In this document: positions 52,081 to 64,000 of the stretch, in pieces
How the letters are laid out: every line of letters starts with the position of its first letter
How positions within the stretch are numbered: position 1 is the first letter of the stretch
From: Girardinichthys multiradiatus
Lineage: Eukaryota; Chordata; Actinopteri; Cyprinodontiformes; Goodeidae
DNA: 64,000 nt
Assembly (NCBI RefSeq): GCF_021462225.1
Contig: NC_061802.1
Span: 11,186,859 to 11,250,858, forward strand
Direction of reading: 5' to 3'
Made by a program: the position numbers and the translations under genes
The notes under the pieces: generated by a model
What the model was told of the DNA's origin: nothing
Seen by the model: the letters and a program-made list of their open reading frames with translations, nothing else
Database searches by the model: none

Positions 52081-53127
52081 TCAGACCTCCACAGTGACTG
52101 TGGGACCATTGCTGGTTTCCTCCTGAGTGGACTCTGTGAGGGCGCTGGATTCTTTTGCAGGCCCCGCTTCCTTCTTTTCCGTTCCGCTTTCAGCCACCAG
52201 AGGAGTGCTCTCCGCCTGCCGGTCGCTGCTGGTAGTGCTGGGTGGCTCCTCAGCCTTCTCTTCAGCTGGTTTCTTTTTTGCTTCTGCTGCTGCTTGGGTT
52301 TCATTAACAATCTGAACGCTGTCGGAGGCTGAACTCTTTACTGGTTTCACTTCCCCGTTCTGGACTGGGAAGGCGCCCTCTAGAGCCTTGTAAAGGAACT
52401 GGTACTGCTCCTGTTAGTGATAGAAATTTATTTTAAAGGGACGCAGAAGACATTTTAATGCTGCTGAAGTTTTCATAAGAAGAATCATATCAGGAGTCAC
52501 TATTGTGCCATTATGACAGTTAAACAGGTTTAAAGTTAATCCATTGCATCAACAAATAGTAAAAAAGTAATGTTGATTATCTTATTTTAACAAAACAGAT
52601 GTGGAATGCTGTAAAACACAATCAAAATGGACAAACTATCCTTTTATTACATAATACAATTAAAATGTTCACTTTGTTTATCTTTAGGTGATGGTTCTAT
52701 TAATGCAAAGGCTTACCAAGACATTTTTAGAAGCTGGGAATGTTCTGTTTTAACAATACATCCAAAGTCAATATATACCTTTGATCAGAAATCTTTAGCT
52801 TAGAGACAAGATTAATATTGGTAATGGTGGAAAATACTATCTCTGTTCGCTGCATTGAATTTTCCATAAGTTTTCTTAAAATAGATTATTTTCCATTAGT
52901 TAATTATCGCTATATTATTTGCAAAATCATATGTCAGAATTTCATGAATGTCATGAATTTGAAGAAACTAATGCTCAGTCAAACAAGTAATACTTCCACC
53001 CACAAACTACTTTAGCAAACATTCGAATTAACAAATAAAATTGTTGTTAGAGCGTCAGCGTTTATTATTATTATAATATTTATCTTTTTTTTAATTTAAA
53101 ACTTTACTTTAATTATCATTATTGGTA

Positions 53128-53160
<33 letters not shown>

Positions 53161-56100
53161 AGCATCAGTTAATTAGCATTATTTCTATTATTGTTGTTTT
53201 TGTTGTTGTTGAAAACTTAGTGTGAAATGTGTGTGTTGCTTTTTATTACAGGGCTGGAGATCATCTTCTTCCTCTCTTTGCGTAGCGTTTTGACCACTTG
53301 GAAAACATCAACCAGCTTCTCAGTTTCTGCACTGTCCAGCAGGTTCCACAGTGCACAGAAGATTCCCGAACGGGTTGATCCGTCGCTGAGGTGATGAAGC
53401 ACACAAACGAAAAGAAGTTCAAATAATGACACAATATAGCTGCAGTTCTTGCTATTTCATTATACTTCATTCAAGTTGGAGCTATCTTATAGTTATGTTT
53501 ACTGACTTACAAGATGTTCCCTAACCCTGGGTGTAAACCTCTCTAGTATTTTGCGATTCATTGTGATTCACTCTGATTCACTTAAAATGATGCACAAATA
53601 AATGATAAACAAAACTGGCTCCCTCTCCACCATGTGCAGCATTAGCTTGAGGTAAGGCTTTTAGAACCAAACATGTAATTATTAAAATAACTGAAGACAG
53701 ACTTGTGAAGTTTGTGTGGTGTATCCTCTGTTTTAATATTCACATTACATTTACCACAGTTACATTGCTGTAGTCCAGTTAAACCCTCAGAATAAAGTAC
53801 AGAGGAAAAAAGTGAGACCTGCATATATAAAGTATCATACAAACAGTGCTGTTCTGAACTGAGGCAGAAATGAAAATGTCTAATCTAAATGCTGCCAGAT
53901 GTTTGCCAAAATCTTCACTATATGAACTCAAATCTAACTAGGAGACAAATTTAGACTCAGGTGGTGATTGTGTTATTAATATGCAAGGTTTGAGTACTCT
54001 GCAGCCTTGTACTTTGTTTCACTTTTTATATATGTTTCACGATTTCAGACATGGAAATTTATAACTATCGTGAACTTTAAGGCTAAAATAGAAAAGTAAA
54101 AGCTGTATATATGATGATACATGAATGAATATTTAAATATGTGTGATTGTTAAAATTGATTTCAATTACTGAACAAAGGATAGTTTCCTGGAGTTTGTCT
54201 TACTTGCAGTGGACAACTATGGGCATCCTCTGGGATTTGCTGCCGACACAGTTGCGTTTTACTTCCTTGATCATATCTATGAGATCCTGAGGGTTCTCTG
54301 GCAGATCTGTGCCTTCCCATTTCAGGAACTGGAAATGTTTCACTTGCCGATTCTCTTTTCGCTGTTAACATAACAGTTGTTTTGTTTCGATTAGGCCAGC
54401 AATGTCAAACGTCCCGGAAAAATTACTGGGTAATGCTGATGAATATAAAAAAGTGACAATCAGAAGGGCAAGCTCTGGTGTTACCTTGACATATCGGACC
54501 CCCATGTTGCGGGTGATGAAAGCTGGAGTAATTTCTGTACTTGAAACGTCTACCTCAAAATCTCCAAATGTCTCCTTCTCTTTATTCCAGTAAATAGGTT
54601 CACCACCCTGTCAAGAAAAGGAGACCAAAGAAAACATGATAATTTATTTATTTAATTTATAAAAACTCTATGAACATGTGTAAGTATCAAATGATAAGGG
54701 ATACATTGTGCTTACCTCTTTGTGTTCTGAAAGCATGACTATAGTAGATACCTTCTTCTGGGAAACCATCAACCAGAAGTCAGCGAAGGTGTCTGGTAGT
54801 GGATCCTGGGCTGCGATCAGGGAACGTGGTCCCCAGTAACCCTGCAAGATAACATGTTAACGGTTCAGTTCAAACAGTTGCAAGAATTATAATAATCAGA
54901 CCTGCTTTAATCTAAGAAAACACTCATTTTGTGTGGAATATATGTATGAAAAGCCAATAAGCAGAACATAGTAGCATACATTAATGTGAGAGGCATTAAT
55001 GTATTTAGTGGAGTCTTCATCTTCTTCATCTGATGATTCCTCCTGGTCATCGTCATCAGCCTCGCTGTCCTGACTCTGGTCTTCGTCTATCTTCAGTAAC
55101 ACTCGGTTGTAGTCATCTGACGATCAGAGGTTTAGAAAAATATTTGAAACAAATAAAAACAGAACATTTTGATGAACCACAACAGAGACAGATTTGCTGG
55201 TACTGTATGTCAGTACATTATATATAGATTAATTACTCAAAGAGTGAGTGGGAGCCAAATCATGCTGGAGAATTATTCAGTATCTTCATAAAGGTCATTA
55301 ACGATGACATCTTCTAAAGTTTCCTGGTGCTCTGACTTTGGACTTTAAAAAACATAGTGGACCAACACCAGCAGACAACATGGCTCCTCAGATCATCCCT
55401 GACTGTAGAAACTTCACACTGGACCTCAAACAGCTTGGATTTTATGCCTCTCCACTATTTTTCCAGACTCTGAAACCTTAATGCTCCTTATCTCAGGTCG
55501 TCTCTTCTGGTGTTGTCTCTGTTTCAGAAGTGGAGCCCACGTTCTTGTCTGTGTTTGGCAGCTGATGAAGCTCTGACTCCAGCTGCAATCCACCTCTTGT
55601 GAATCTTCCCAGAACACCAGACTGGACTTTGATTCACAAGGCCCTCAAGGCTGCAATTATCCCAGTTGCTTGTCCATATTCTTTCTACCACACTTATTCC
55701 TTCCACTCAACGTTCCATTAATATGCTTGTATACAGCTCTCTGAAAAGTCGTCTTCTTTAGCAAGGACTTTGTGTGCCTTGCCATCCATGTAGAGGGCGT
55801 CAGTGACTGTCTGTTGGACCACTGTCAAGTCCGCTAATGTCTACCTGATTGTGTAGACATTATAATAACATTTCTGTGTTAAAAATATCTCTTTTTCAGT
55901 CTTGTGTCATAATAACATATTCAGAGAAACAACCTTTCGTGTTTTTCATTAGCTGTAAGCTGATCAGAATTAAAAGAAATGTACATTTTTAAAATACAGG
56001 TCCTTCTCAAAATATTAGCATATTGTGATAAAGTTCATTATTTTCCATAATGTAATGATGAAAATTTAACATTCATATATTTTAGATTCATTGCACACTA

Positions 56101-59100
56101 ACTGAAATATTTCAGGTCTTTTATTGTCTTAATACGGATGATTTTGGCATACAGCTCATGAAAACCCAAAATTCCTATCTCACAAAATTAGCATATCATT
56201 AAAAGGGTCTCTAAACGAGCTATGAACCTAATCATCTGAATCAACGAGTTAACTCTAAACACCTGCAAAAGATTCCTGAGGCCTTTAAAACTCCCAGCCT
56301 GGTTCATCACTCAAAACCCCAATCATGGGTAAGACTGCCGACCTGACTGCTGTCCAGAAGGCCACTATTGACACCCTCAAGCAAGAAGGTAAGACACACA
56401 AATAAATTTCTGAACAAATAGGCTGTTCCCAGAGTGCTGTATCAAGGCACCTCAGTGGGAAGTCTGTGGGAAGGAAAAAGTGTGGCAGAAAACGCTGCAC
56501 AACGAGAAGAGGTGACCGGACCCTGAGGAAGATTGTGGAGAAGGGCCGATTCCAGACCTTGGGGGACCTGCGGAAGCAGTGGACTGAGTCTGGAGTAGAA
56601 ACATCCAGAGCCCCTGTGCACAGGCGTGTGCAGGAAATGGGCTACAGGTGCTGCATTCCCCAGGTCAAGCCACTTTTGAACCAGAAACAGCGGCAGAAGC
56701 GCCTGACCTGGGCTACAGAGAAGCAGCACTGGACTGTTGCTCAGTGGTCCAAAGTACTTTTTCGGATGAAAGCAAATTCTGCATGTCATTCGGAAATCAA
56801 GGTGCCAGAGTCTGGAGGAAGACTGGGGAGAAGGAAATGCCAAAATGCCAGAAGTCCAGTGTCAAGTACCCACAGTCAGTGATGGTCTGGGGTGCCGTGT
56901 CAGCTGCTGGTGTTGGTCCACTGTGTTTTATCAAGGGCAGGGTCAATGCAGCTAGCTATCAGGAGATTTTGGAGCACTTCATGCTTCCATCTGCTGAAAA
57001 GCTTTATGGAGATGAAGATTTCATTTTTCAGCACGACCTGGCACCTGCTCACAGTGCCAAAACCACTGGTAAATGGTTTACTGACCATGGTATCACTGTG
57101 CTCAATTGGCCTGCCAACTCTCCTGACCTGAACCCCATAGAGAATCTGTGGGATATTGTGAAGAGAACGTTGAGAGACTCAAGACCCAACACTCTGGATG
57201 AGCTAAAGGCCGCTATCGAAGCATCCTGGGCCTCCATAAGACCTCAGCAGTGCCACAGGCTGATTGCCTCCATGCCACGCCGCATTGAAGCAGTCATTCC
57301 TGCCAAAGGATTCCCGACCAAGTATTGAGTGCATAACTGTACATGATTATTTGAAGGTTGATGTTTTTTGTATTAAAAACACTTTTCTTTTATTGGTTGG
57401 ATGAAATATGCTAATTTTGTGAGATAGGAATTTTGGGTTTTCATGAGCTGTATGCCAAAATCATCCGTATTAAGACAATAAAAGACCTGAAATATTTCAG
57501 TTAGTGTGCAATGAATCTAAAATGTATGAATGTTAAATTTTCATCATGACATTATGGAAAATAATGAACTTTATCACAATATGCTAATATTTTGAGAAGG
57601 ACCTGTATATCAATGTGTTTGAAATCTGTTTAACATTGGCTTCCCTTTTTTTTATTTGAATTACGGAAACAAATACACTTTTCTGATGATATTCACATTT
57701 ATTAGGATGCAGCTACTCACATGGGATGATAGATGAAGAGCGGTTCTTTTTCTTGTTCTCTTCTGTGATGCCTGTGTTAAAGGTCCTCCAGTTGTTAAAG
57801 GAGGGGAGTCGCTGAAATGCAACACAAAGATTTTAAATGTTTTTCAACGAAAATGATTTTTTAACTAAAATGTTTACCATCTACAGTTGGTCCCTAACAC
57901 CGCATAAGAAAAAAATAAGACAAGTCCAAATGGCATGTTGAGGTTCAAGTGGACAAAAATTGTTAAATAAGATTATGGAAATATTTTTAGATAAATACAT
58001 ATTTTAGAAATAACCAGAAAAACACATACCTCAAACTCTTCTTCCATTAGGGTGGGTTCGCTGTCTGAGTTTTTCTGTTTGAGCGTGCTCAGTGTGCTGT
58101 GCAGCTCTGACAGAGTGACCTCTGTTTCTCCAAACTGGTTGTACTCTAGCAGGGCCTGGTGGATCAGGATGTACTGGGCCTGCATGATGGCACATGTACT
58201 CACATCAACCCACAAATAACAGACAACAAGCAAGGCATTGATTGATTCACCAGATTTTAATATTTTTTCCCTTTGCATTGCTGGTTTCACTTTTAAACAC
58301 ACCATCAAACCGTAAAATGGCTGACGCCCCCATGTCAGATCTATAATCGTCTCACTTTCTTACAAAATTTAAATATTAGGTCAGATAATGATGGAAGAGA
58401 TGACATTTATAGTGCTTTGAAAAAGTTTTTACCTCTCTTGACCTTTTTCCAAGTAGTTTATTGAGATTTTATATGATAAACCAACACAAAGTAGTTCATA
58501 GGGCAAATTAAAGATAGTATGTACAACAAATGATTATTAAATGAAAACCATTTTATTTCATCTCTTTAACTTGAACATTTAGTTATGCATTTTAGTTTTT
58601 TCAGCTCAAATTAAACTAAAGTGAATATGTAATCTAAATAAATAGAAAATCTACATAAATGATAAATCTGCTTTTGTTATAACAAAAAATGGAGGTCTTT
58701 CAAATAATTTTCAAAAAAAACCATACATTTAAACCTAAAAATCAGCAACAGAAAACTTAACAAAAATAATATTCAGGCTCACTATATAATTTCTACTTTG
58801 TTTTCATCATTTAACAGAGTTTTAATGAGACACCCGAGCTTGCTTGTCCTTGATAAGCTTTGATAGATCGGCACAGTGGAAACAGCTGTTGTTTCAACTT
58901 CAGATTTAGGTCTGGACTTTGACTGGGCCATTCTAATGCATTAATATGCTTTGTTCTTAACCATTCCGGACTGTATGCTTAGAGTCATTGTCCTACTAGA
59001 CGGCAAACCAACCACCAGTCTTACATTTTTTGCAGCCTTTTTATAGCCACTGCAAATACTGAGCGACTGTGGGAAAATTCAAGGATCTACTCCATTTTAA

Positions 59101-62100
59101 ATAGTCGATACTCTTCTAATGCAGCCTAATTACCCAGTTAAACTAAGAAGAGCGGTTTTCGTCAACTCAACAGGTGAAAAATAGCAGCTCTCTGCAGTTG
59201 GTTTGTGGCTAAAACAAAATAACTCAGTGAGAGCCTGTGGTTGCACATTGTGGCTGCTCACAACTGAGGATAGAATACAAGGCTCTATCTAAACGTCTTC
59301 AACCTTAACATTACAAAGTTTAACAAATGTTACACCTGCACCGGCAAGCCTGTTGGTACGAGACATGAAAAAGAAACCAAGCATCACCACCAAAGACAGT
59401 GGACCATGAGAAATATCTCAAGGCAGACTCTGCATACTACTGGACTTCATGGCTGCAGACAAGGAGGAAGCTGCTTCTCAGGGTGTAGCTTGCAAAAGCC
59501 AATTTAGCCTTTTTAAAATCTTATTCAGGCAAGAGATAAAACCTCTGGTGTTGTGTTGTGGTCAGATGACACAAAGTTATGGACATAGAAATACTACATA
59601 AAGATTCCCAACAACAGCATCTGGCAGCCTGCAGTGAACCTTGTTATTGGGTACCATAGAATCTTTTCACATAATAATGACTTATCGCACACAGCTGAAG
59701 TGGTTTGAAAATAGTTCACCGACAAAGATATTAATGTTTGGAGCAGCGCACCCAGGGTCGCGACTCAAGTCGCATCTGTGGAGGTAGCTAAAGATTAGGG
59801 TGATGGCAATGGGGCCTTCTTATCTCAGAGACTTGGAGCTTATTACCAAAGATAGATGGTGAAAGATAACAGTGGAGACATGCAGAAGTTTGTCAGCAAT
59901 TATGAGAAGCATTTGGTTGCTGCTATGACAAATAAAGGCCTTCGATTTCCTGAGAGGAGTATGAATGATTTTAGATCATTTGTTTGCTTTAATTTGTCTA
60001 TTTGTATGTTAAATAAAAATAAAGAAACAATGGACAAGCCTTGTACATGTTATTACAATCTTTTGGTAGCTCTGTGTGTCATTTCCAATTAGAAAACAAC
60101 TGCTTGTATAAATAAAAATAACGTTAAATGTTAATTTTCCAGGTTTATGAATAATTTTAGGCTTAAGTGTAGCTTCATCTATCTTCCTACCATTTTACCA
60201 TTTAGATCACTAATTTAGCAAACTTTTGAAAGTAATTTTTGCATTGGATTTGTTTTTAGGGGTACACATATGAGCATGTCACAAATTTCTTTTGTCTTTT
60301 TTTTATTTGCAAAAAACATTTGCTACTACTTAAATCCCTCAAAAATACCCATTTAAAGGTGTCGTTGTATTGTGACAAAATGTTGAAAATTAGTGTTAAT
60401 ACTTTTTCAAGGTAGGGCTGCACAGTTGGTAGCACTGTTGCCTTGCGGCAAGAAGGTCCTGGATTCGACTCCCGCCTGGGGGTCTTTCTGCATGGAGTTT
60501 GCATGTTCTCCCCGTGCATGCGTGGGTTCTCACCGGGTACTCCGGCTTCCTCCCACAGTCCAAAGACATGCCTGTTAGGGTAAATTGTGTGTTGCCCTGC
60601 CCATCGCAGGGCAACACACAAACCTGCCGCCCATTAACTACTGGAGATAGGCACCAGCTTCCCCACAACCCACTATGGAAGAAGCGGCATTGAAAATGAC
60701 TGATTTTTTCAAGGTCTCATCTAGTATGTAGATATTTTATATAAAATGTTATTCCTTGATAGAGTCCTGAATGTATAATTAATGTCATAGATTAGTTGCT
60801 TGTGTGTATAATATATTCCTCTTGGTTTCCAAATGCTTTTGAATGCTTTTTTCTCACGTTTAAATCTAATATTCTCCTTTTCTGCTTCAATCTGATTTCA
60901 TTGCCGTCATAATTTATGTTGTGCTGTAATTATGCCCAACCCTTTGGTCAGTTCGGTTTTAAATGTGCTTTATGACAGGTTGATTGGACACTATTTACTG
61001 GTCCTACCTCCACTTGGACCATGAGGCATCTTTGTCTTCGGAGTTGGGCAACATATCCGTAAATGTCCACCCTGCTCTCTGCTTCCAGGCCCTCCATCAT
61101 GGCATCGATGCCGATGTAGGTACCGGTCCTGCCGACCCCAGCACTACACAGAACAGAAGGTTATATTGTCTGTTTAATTTTGCCCCATTTAAATACTCCA
61201 CTTTGTGTAAAGGTGTTCTGGAGAATTAAAAGTAAAGACAAGAGATGAGATGAGATCATTGGCCGCAGCCTTCTGCAGTATAAACAGTAACACTATTAAA
61301 TGGCCTTTGGGAGTGACAAAATTAAGCAAACTAAGCAATAATTGAATCAGCTGGGAAAAGGAGGAAAAGACTGTATAAATGTTGGAAACATATTTAAACA
61401 ATAAAAAAGTTTTAAATGGCAGTTTCTTTGGATGTTTTACATGCCTGCAGTGAACAACAATGGGGCCGCTGAAGAAGTTCTTGAAAGCATTGACGCGTCG
61501 CCTCAGTTTCAGGAGGAGGTGCGGCTCTCCTGGGACACCGTGGTCAGGCCAGCTCATGAACTGGATGTGAGTCACTTCCCTCTCAGAGTTCTTGTCTCTC
61601 TTCTGCAGGCCATCACACAAACATAGACTCAACACTCACAGATTACCAGCTGTATGAACAGCTCTACACATTTCTGCATGTGGCCTGCAGAGAATGTCTT
61701 AAGTATCATTCTTATATTAGCGTCTAAACACCGACTCACATTAGTCAGGCTCAGATGGCGTATGGTGTAATCTGGGCAATGGTCTTCTGATGTCAGCTTC
61801 ACAATGAACTCCTCATAGATCTCAGTGTCTCGTTCAGGAGAAGGCCAGTACTGGGCACACTTGATCTGTAAAACGACAAGTTAGAGCATGTAGAGCAAGT
61901 TATGACACATTTAAACCAAAAACATTATAGCTGCTTTATACAAACAAAGTATAAACATCCTGCAAAAAACTAAAACTTGTCATAATCATTTATTATTTTT
62001 CTTAACATTAAAGATTTCAGGAACAATTTTAAGAATCTGTTCAGAATCCTTTTGCTTTAATTGCACAAACATTGGTTAAGAAAGGTATTAAGACTGAGGT

Positions 62101-63939
62101 TCTCACCCTGTTCCCTTCTTCACAGCGAGTCACCATGACAATAATAGAGGACTGCTGCTCCCAGATCATCCTCCAGAAGTCACTCACAGTTTCGTCCTTT
62201 GGTCCTACAACACCAGCAAATATACAAAATAAGACATGTTGTACTGTGTGGGCATTTGTGGCTTAAAAATGGAAAATGTGACTTTACCTTGAGCTGCAAT
62301 GTATTTTTTGGGTTCCTTGTACCCCTGCAGGAAGAACATTGTAGTCATAAAACCAGGAAAACATCTTGTTGAATGATGTAAAAAGGTGGTCTTTCGATTT
62401 ATCTTCCAAAATTTTAATGGTGTATTAGTTAAGCCCAAAATTATTCATAGAAATTTAGATTTAAAATTAAATCTGCTGGAGGTCTTTTATTGACAGTTTA
62501 TTAAAAAATGTCATGTTAAAAATGATTTTTTCTCTTCTCAAAAGAAAAACATTTACTAGCACTACAGCATCTTTGGTGATAAACTCCAACACTTGGAGGC
62601 CAGAAGACCTCCTTACCATCACCCTAATCTTTAGTTCCTCCATGGGTTCAATCCGATTCAAGTCAGGACTTTGGCTCAGCCACTCCAAAACCCTAATTTC
62701 ACTTTTATTTAGAAGAAATATGTTGGTAAAATTAAAAGATAACTTTAAATCTAAATCTGCCAGGTGTATGAACATATTTGGGCTTAACTGTGTTTGAGGT
62801 TTTAACCTACATCAATGAAACTGGCGTTAATATAGTCACATCCTGCCTCTCCGTTTCCTGTGGCCAGTGGGACCCGATTATAATCATCTAAATGAGAGCA
62901 CAAAAAATAAAAACCAAATGCATCATGGAGTAGATTTTAGTTCAGAGCACCAACATATAACAAAAGGAGAGTATCTGATACGTCTGCATGCAATCTTTAA
63001 GGTGGAGTTTCAGGTTCAAGTTTAGCACAAAGATATATCAAAGTCCTGTTGGAATCTGTTGTGGACTCATGTAGCTTTTGATCTTCACAATATTCTGATT
63101 ATTTTGAGCCAACTGAGTCAATTTTAAGGTACGGCACAGCATGCTTGTTTGGTACCTTAACTGTAAAGGCAAAAGCTCAGAGTTTAACTTTGATTGATAA
63201 AACAGGGAAGATTACGATTACAACAGCTTCTCCGCTCAAGAACTGTTTAAACAGACAATCCTCAGACAAGCAGTCTGTATTTTAACAGATCCCTCCCATG
63301 CTCTGCACTCTGAGTATGTCTTACTAAACTGAAGGATGAAAGTGCAGAGCTTTTCTCTGTAAGCAGGTACAAACATTCACTCTTTCCTTCCTTCCTGTAT
63401 CAGTTAATCATTAATGAACACAGAGCATGAAATGAACCTGTCCTGCAGAAAGCAATGCTACCCACATAACTAATTCCAGTTTACCAGTTAACCAGTTTAG
63501 TTCTCTAATAGTGTACTCAGACGCTGGAGGAACATATGTTGTTTATGGTTGCATGGATTCCTTCAGTTTTGCTCTAATCATAAGAAGATGGGACTGTTTT
63601 ATGTAACTTCACTTTAATTGTGGTTTTCAACTTGGAAACCTTGTTAGTGATGTGCTTTAAAATTGGTTCTATTTTAAATAGTGATTTAATTAATGTATTG
63701 ATGTATTTATTATCTGATGTTATGGAAGAGTGCAACATGTGCAATGTAACCATATATTTTGGCAGCGTGTGAGAAGGATCACGTGTGAAGCAGCAGCACA
63801 TCTTGCTTAGAACTTGCTCGCAGGCGTCGCCTTATTGCTCTCACTCACATGGCAGGATGTCCACGTAGCGGTTCTTGGGGGCGTTGCAGCCCTTCTTTGC
63901 TTCTTTCACTGTGTTTTTTGAGAAAATTCTGGGAATGCT
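52081..63939 (-). CDS. ptprc: Receptor tyrosine phosphatase C (CD45), cytoplasmic exons
   Basis: Fifteen exons in minus-strand order: 63849-63939, 62811-62887, 62288-62324, 62107-62204, 61740-61865, 61445-61602, 61008-61143, 58030-58179, 57721-57811, 54980-55116, 54716-54841, 54485-54607, 54204-54361, 53250-53385 and 52081-52410 (stop TGA). Phases join to 657 residues. CD45 dephosphorylates inhibitory tyrosines of Src-family kinases in leukocytes. Domain 1 shows [23 protein letters not shown] (Asp163 of this part) and the P-loop [10 protein letters not shown] with Cys195, so it should be active. The linker reads [20 protein letters not shown]. Domain 2 has an acid-rich insert ([18 protein letters not shown]) as in CD45 generally, TKYINAS, and a degenerate P-loop HCNDGSTRSG (Cys502) with no canonical WPD, so it should be inactive. 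The last exon codes a 109-residue charged tail. Ectodomain and membrane exons are outside the window. Confidence 0.95.
53128..53160. repeat. (TA)n microsatellite in ptprc intron
   Basis: An alternating TA run of roughly 30 bases lies in the intron between the last two ptprc exons. It is expected to be length-variable. Confidence 0.85.
55997..57605 (+). mobile_element. Young Tc1-like transposon, copy 2
   Basis: A complete element of 1609 bp flanked by TA (55995-55996 and 57606-57607), with the same long terminal inverted repeats as copy 1 at 41367. It lies inside the ptprc intron between exons 57721-57811 and 54980-55116, antisense to the gene. It keeps the 42 bp missing from copy 1. Confidence 0.92.
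56325..57328 (+). pseudogene. Disabled Tc1-like transposase of copy 2
   Basis: The frame opens [20 protein letters not shown] but codon 27 is TAA (56403-56405), where copy 1 has GAA. A one-base loss in a T run (56758-56762, five T against six in copy 1 at 42086-42091) shifts the frame just before the first catalytic aspartate. The remaining text keeps the [13 protein letters not shown] and NPIEN motifs and the W of VMVWG. It is therefore broken at two places but keeps residues that copy 1 has lost. Confidence 0.9.
58410..60412. mobile_element. Decayed Tc1-like element with an inner older-type relic
   Basis: The left side (atagtgctttgaaaaagttt, 'tataaaccaacacaaagtag'-type text near 58480) and right side ('gtgacaaaatgttgaaaatt' and 'aatactttttcaagg' near 60380-60412) are the two ends of one degraded element. 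Inside, about 59757-60170 shows relics of another Tc1-like family ('ggtagctaaagattagggtg', 'aggcttaagtgta'), also found at 2912-3402. All of it is intronic to ptprc and untranslatable. Confidence 0.55.
60412..60702 (+). repeat. Widespread fish dispersed repeat (SINE-like)
   Basis: It contains 'gcatggagtttgcatgttct', 'ccccgtgcatgcgtgggttc' and 'ctccggcttcctcccacagt', a very common vertebrate dispersed repeat, ending in 'ataggcaccagcttcc'-type text. It resembles a SINE or a LINE 3' part; the family was not settled. It sits in a ptprc intron and carries a 15-bp inverted repeat at 60586-60620. Confidence 0.65.
60586..60620. repeat. 15-bp inverted repeat, 5-nt loop
   Basis: The arms 60586-60600 and 60606-60620 are exact reverse complements around ccatc. 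It is part of the dispersed repeat and would form a hairpin in RNA. Confidence 0.85.
62434..62792. mobile_element. Decayed Tc1-like remnant in ptprc intron
   Basis: The ends (ttaagcccaaaattattcat near 62434 and 'atatttgggcttaactg' near 62776) are inverted copies and match those at 2912-3402. Interior text on the minus strand reads [20 protein letters not shown], a relic of the transposase E block. It is not coding. Confidence 0.65.
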
Positions 63940-64000
63940 CTGCAAACAAAAACAAGTTTTAAGAATAAACAAATACTCAAAGCTTCAACATTCACACTTC

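Noticed and set aside
61441..61444. GT donor four bases beyond the GC donor of ptprc exon 61445-61602
   Set aside because: It would add four bases and break the frame into the AGVGRTG exon, destroying the catalytic loop.

Overview
The window is vertebrate genomic DNA, almost certainly from a ray-finned (teleost) fish. It is AT-rich. Its genes are split into short exons with GT-AG introns, and the intergenic and intronic space is full of Tc1/mariner-like DNA transposons and truncated LINEs of types common in teleosts. I recognise four protein-coding genes by reading exons, splice sites and reading phase by eye. No database search was possible.

Layout. 1465-11200 (+) holds the 3' two thirds of ano8 (anoctamin 8), whose 5' exons lie left of the window. 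17913-21253 (-) is a complete five-exon dda1 (DET1- and DDB1-associated protein 1, 102 aa) with a promoter-like region above it. 33160-38363 (+) is a complete four-coding-exon abhd8 (alpha/beta hydrolase 8, 470 aa). 52081-63939 (-) holds 15 exons of ptprc (CD45), covering both cytoplasmic tyrosine-phosphatase domains and the tail; the ectodomain and membrane exons lie right of the window. The order ano8-dda1-abhd8 with alternating strands matches human 19p13.11. mrpl34, which sits between DDA1 and ABHD8 in human, was not seen, and ptprc follows tail-to-tail where human has BABAM1.

The space between genes is mostly repeats. There are two near-identical Tc1-like copies (41367-42934 and 55997-57605), one nearly intact. 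An older Tc1-like element (39700-44670) is split by a LINE that was itself hit by the younger Tc1. A third transposase (49072-50214) has lost its last catalytic residue. There are many decayed Tc1 remnants, LINE 3' ends, MITE/SINE-like repeats and microsatellites.

The most interesting signal is in ano8. A small exon-like block at 2062-2189 is a diverged, phase-matched counterpart of the exon at 4731-4978. Including both or neither makes a premature stop, so the pair behaves as mutually exclusive exons. Other points are a GC-AG intron that splits the active-site serine codon of ptprc domain 1, a perfect 33-bp fold-back in an abhd8 intron, and two perfect matches to the CTCF core motif in divergent orientation around dda1.
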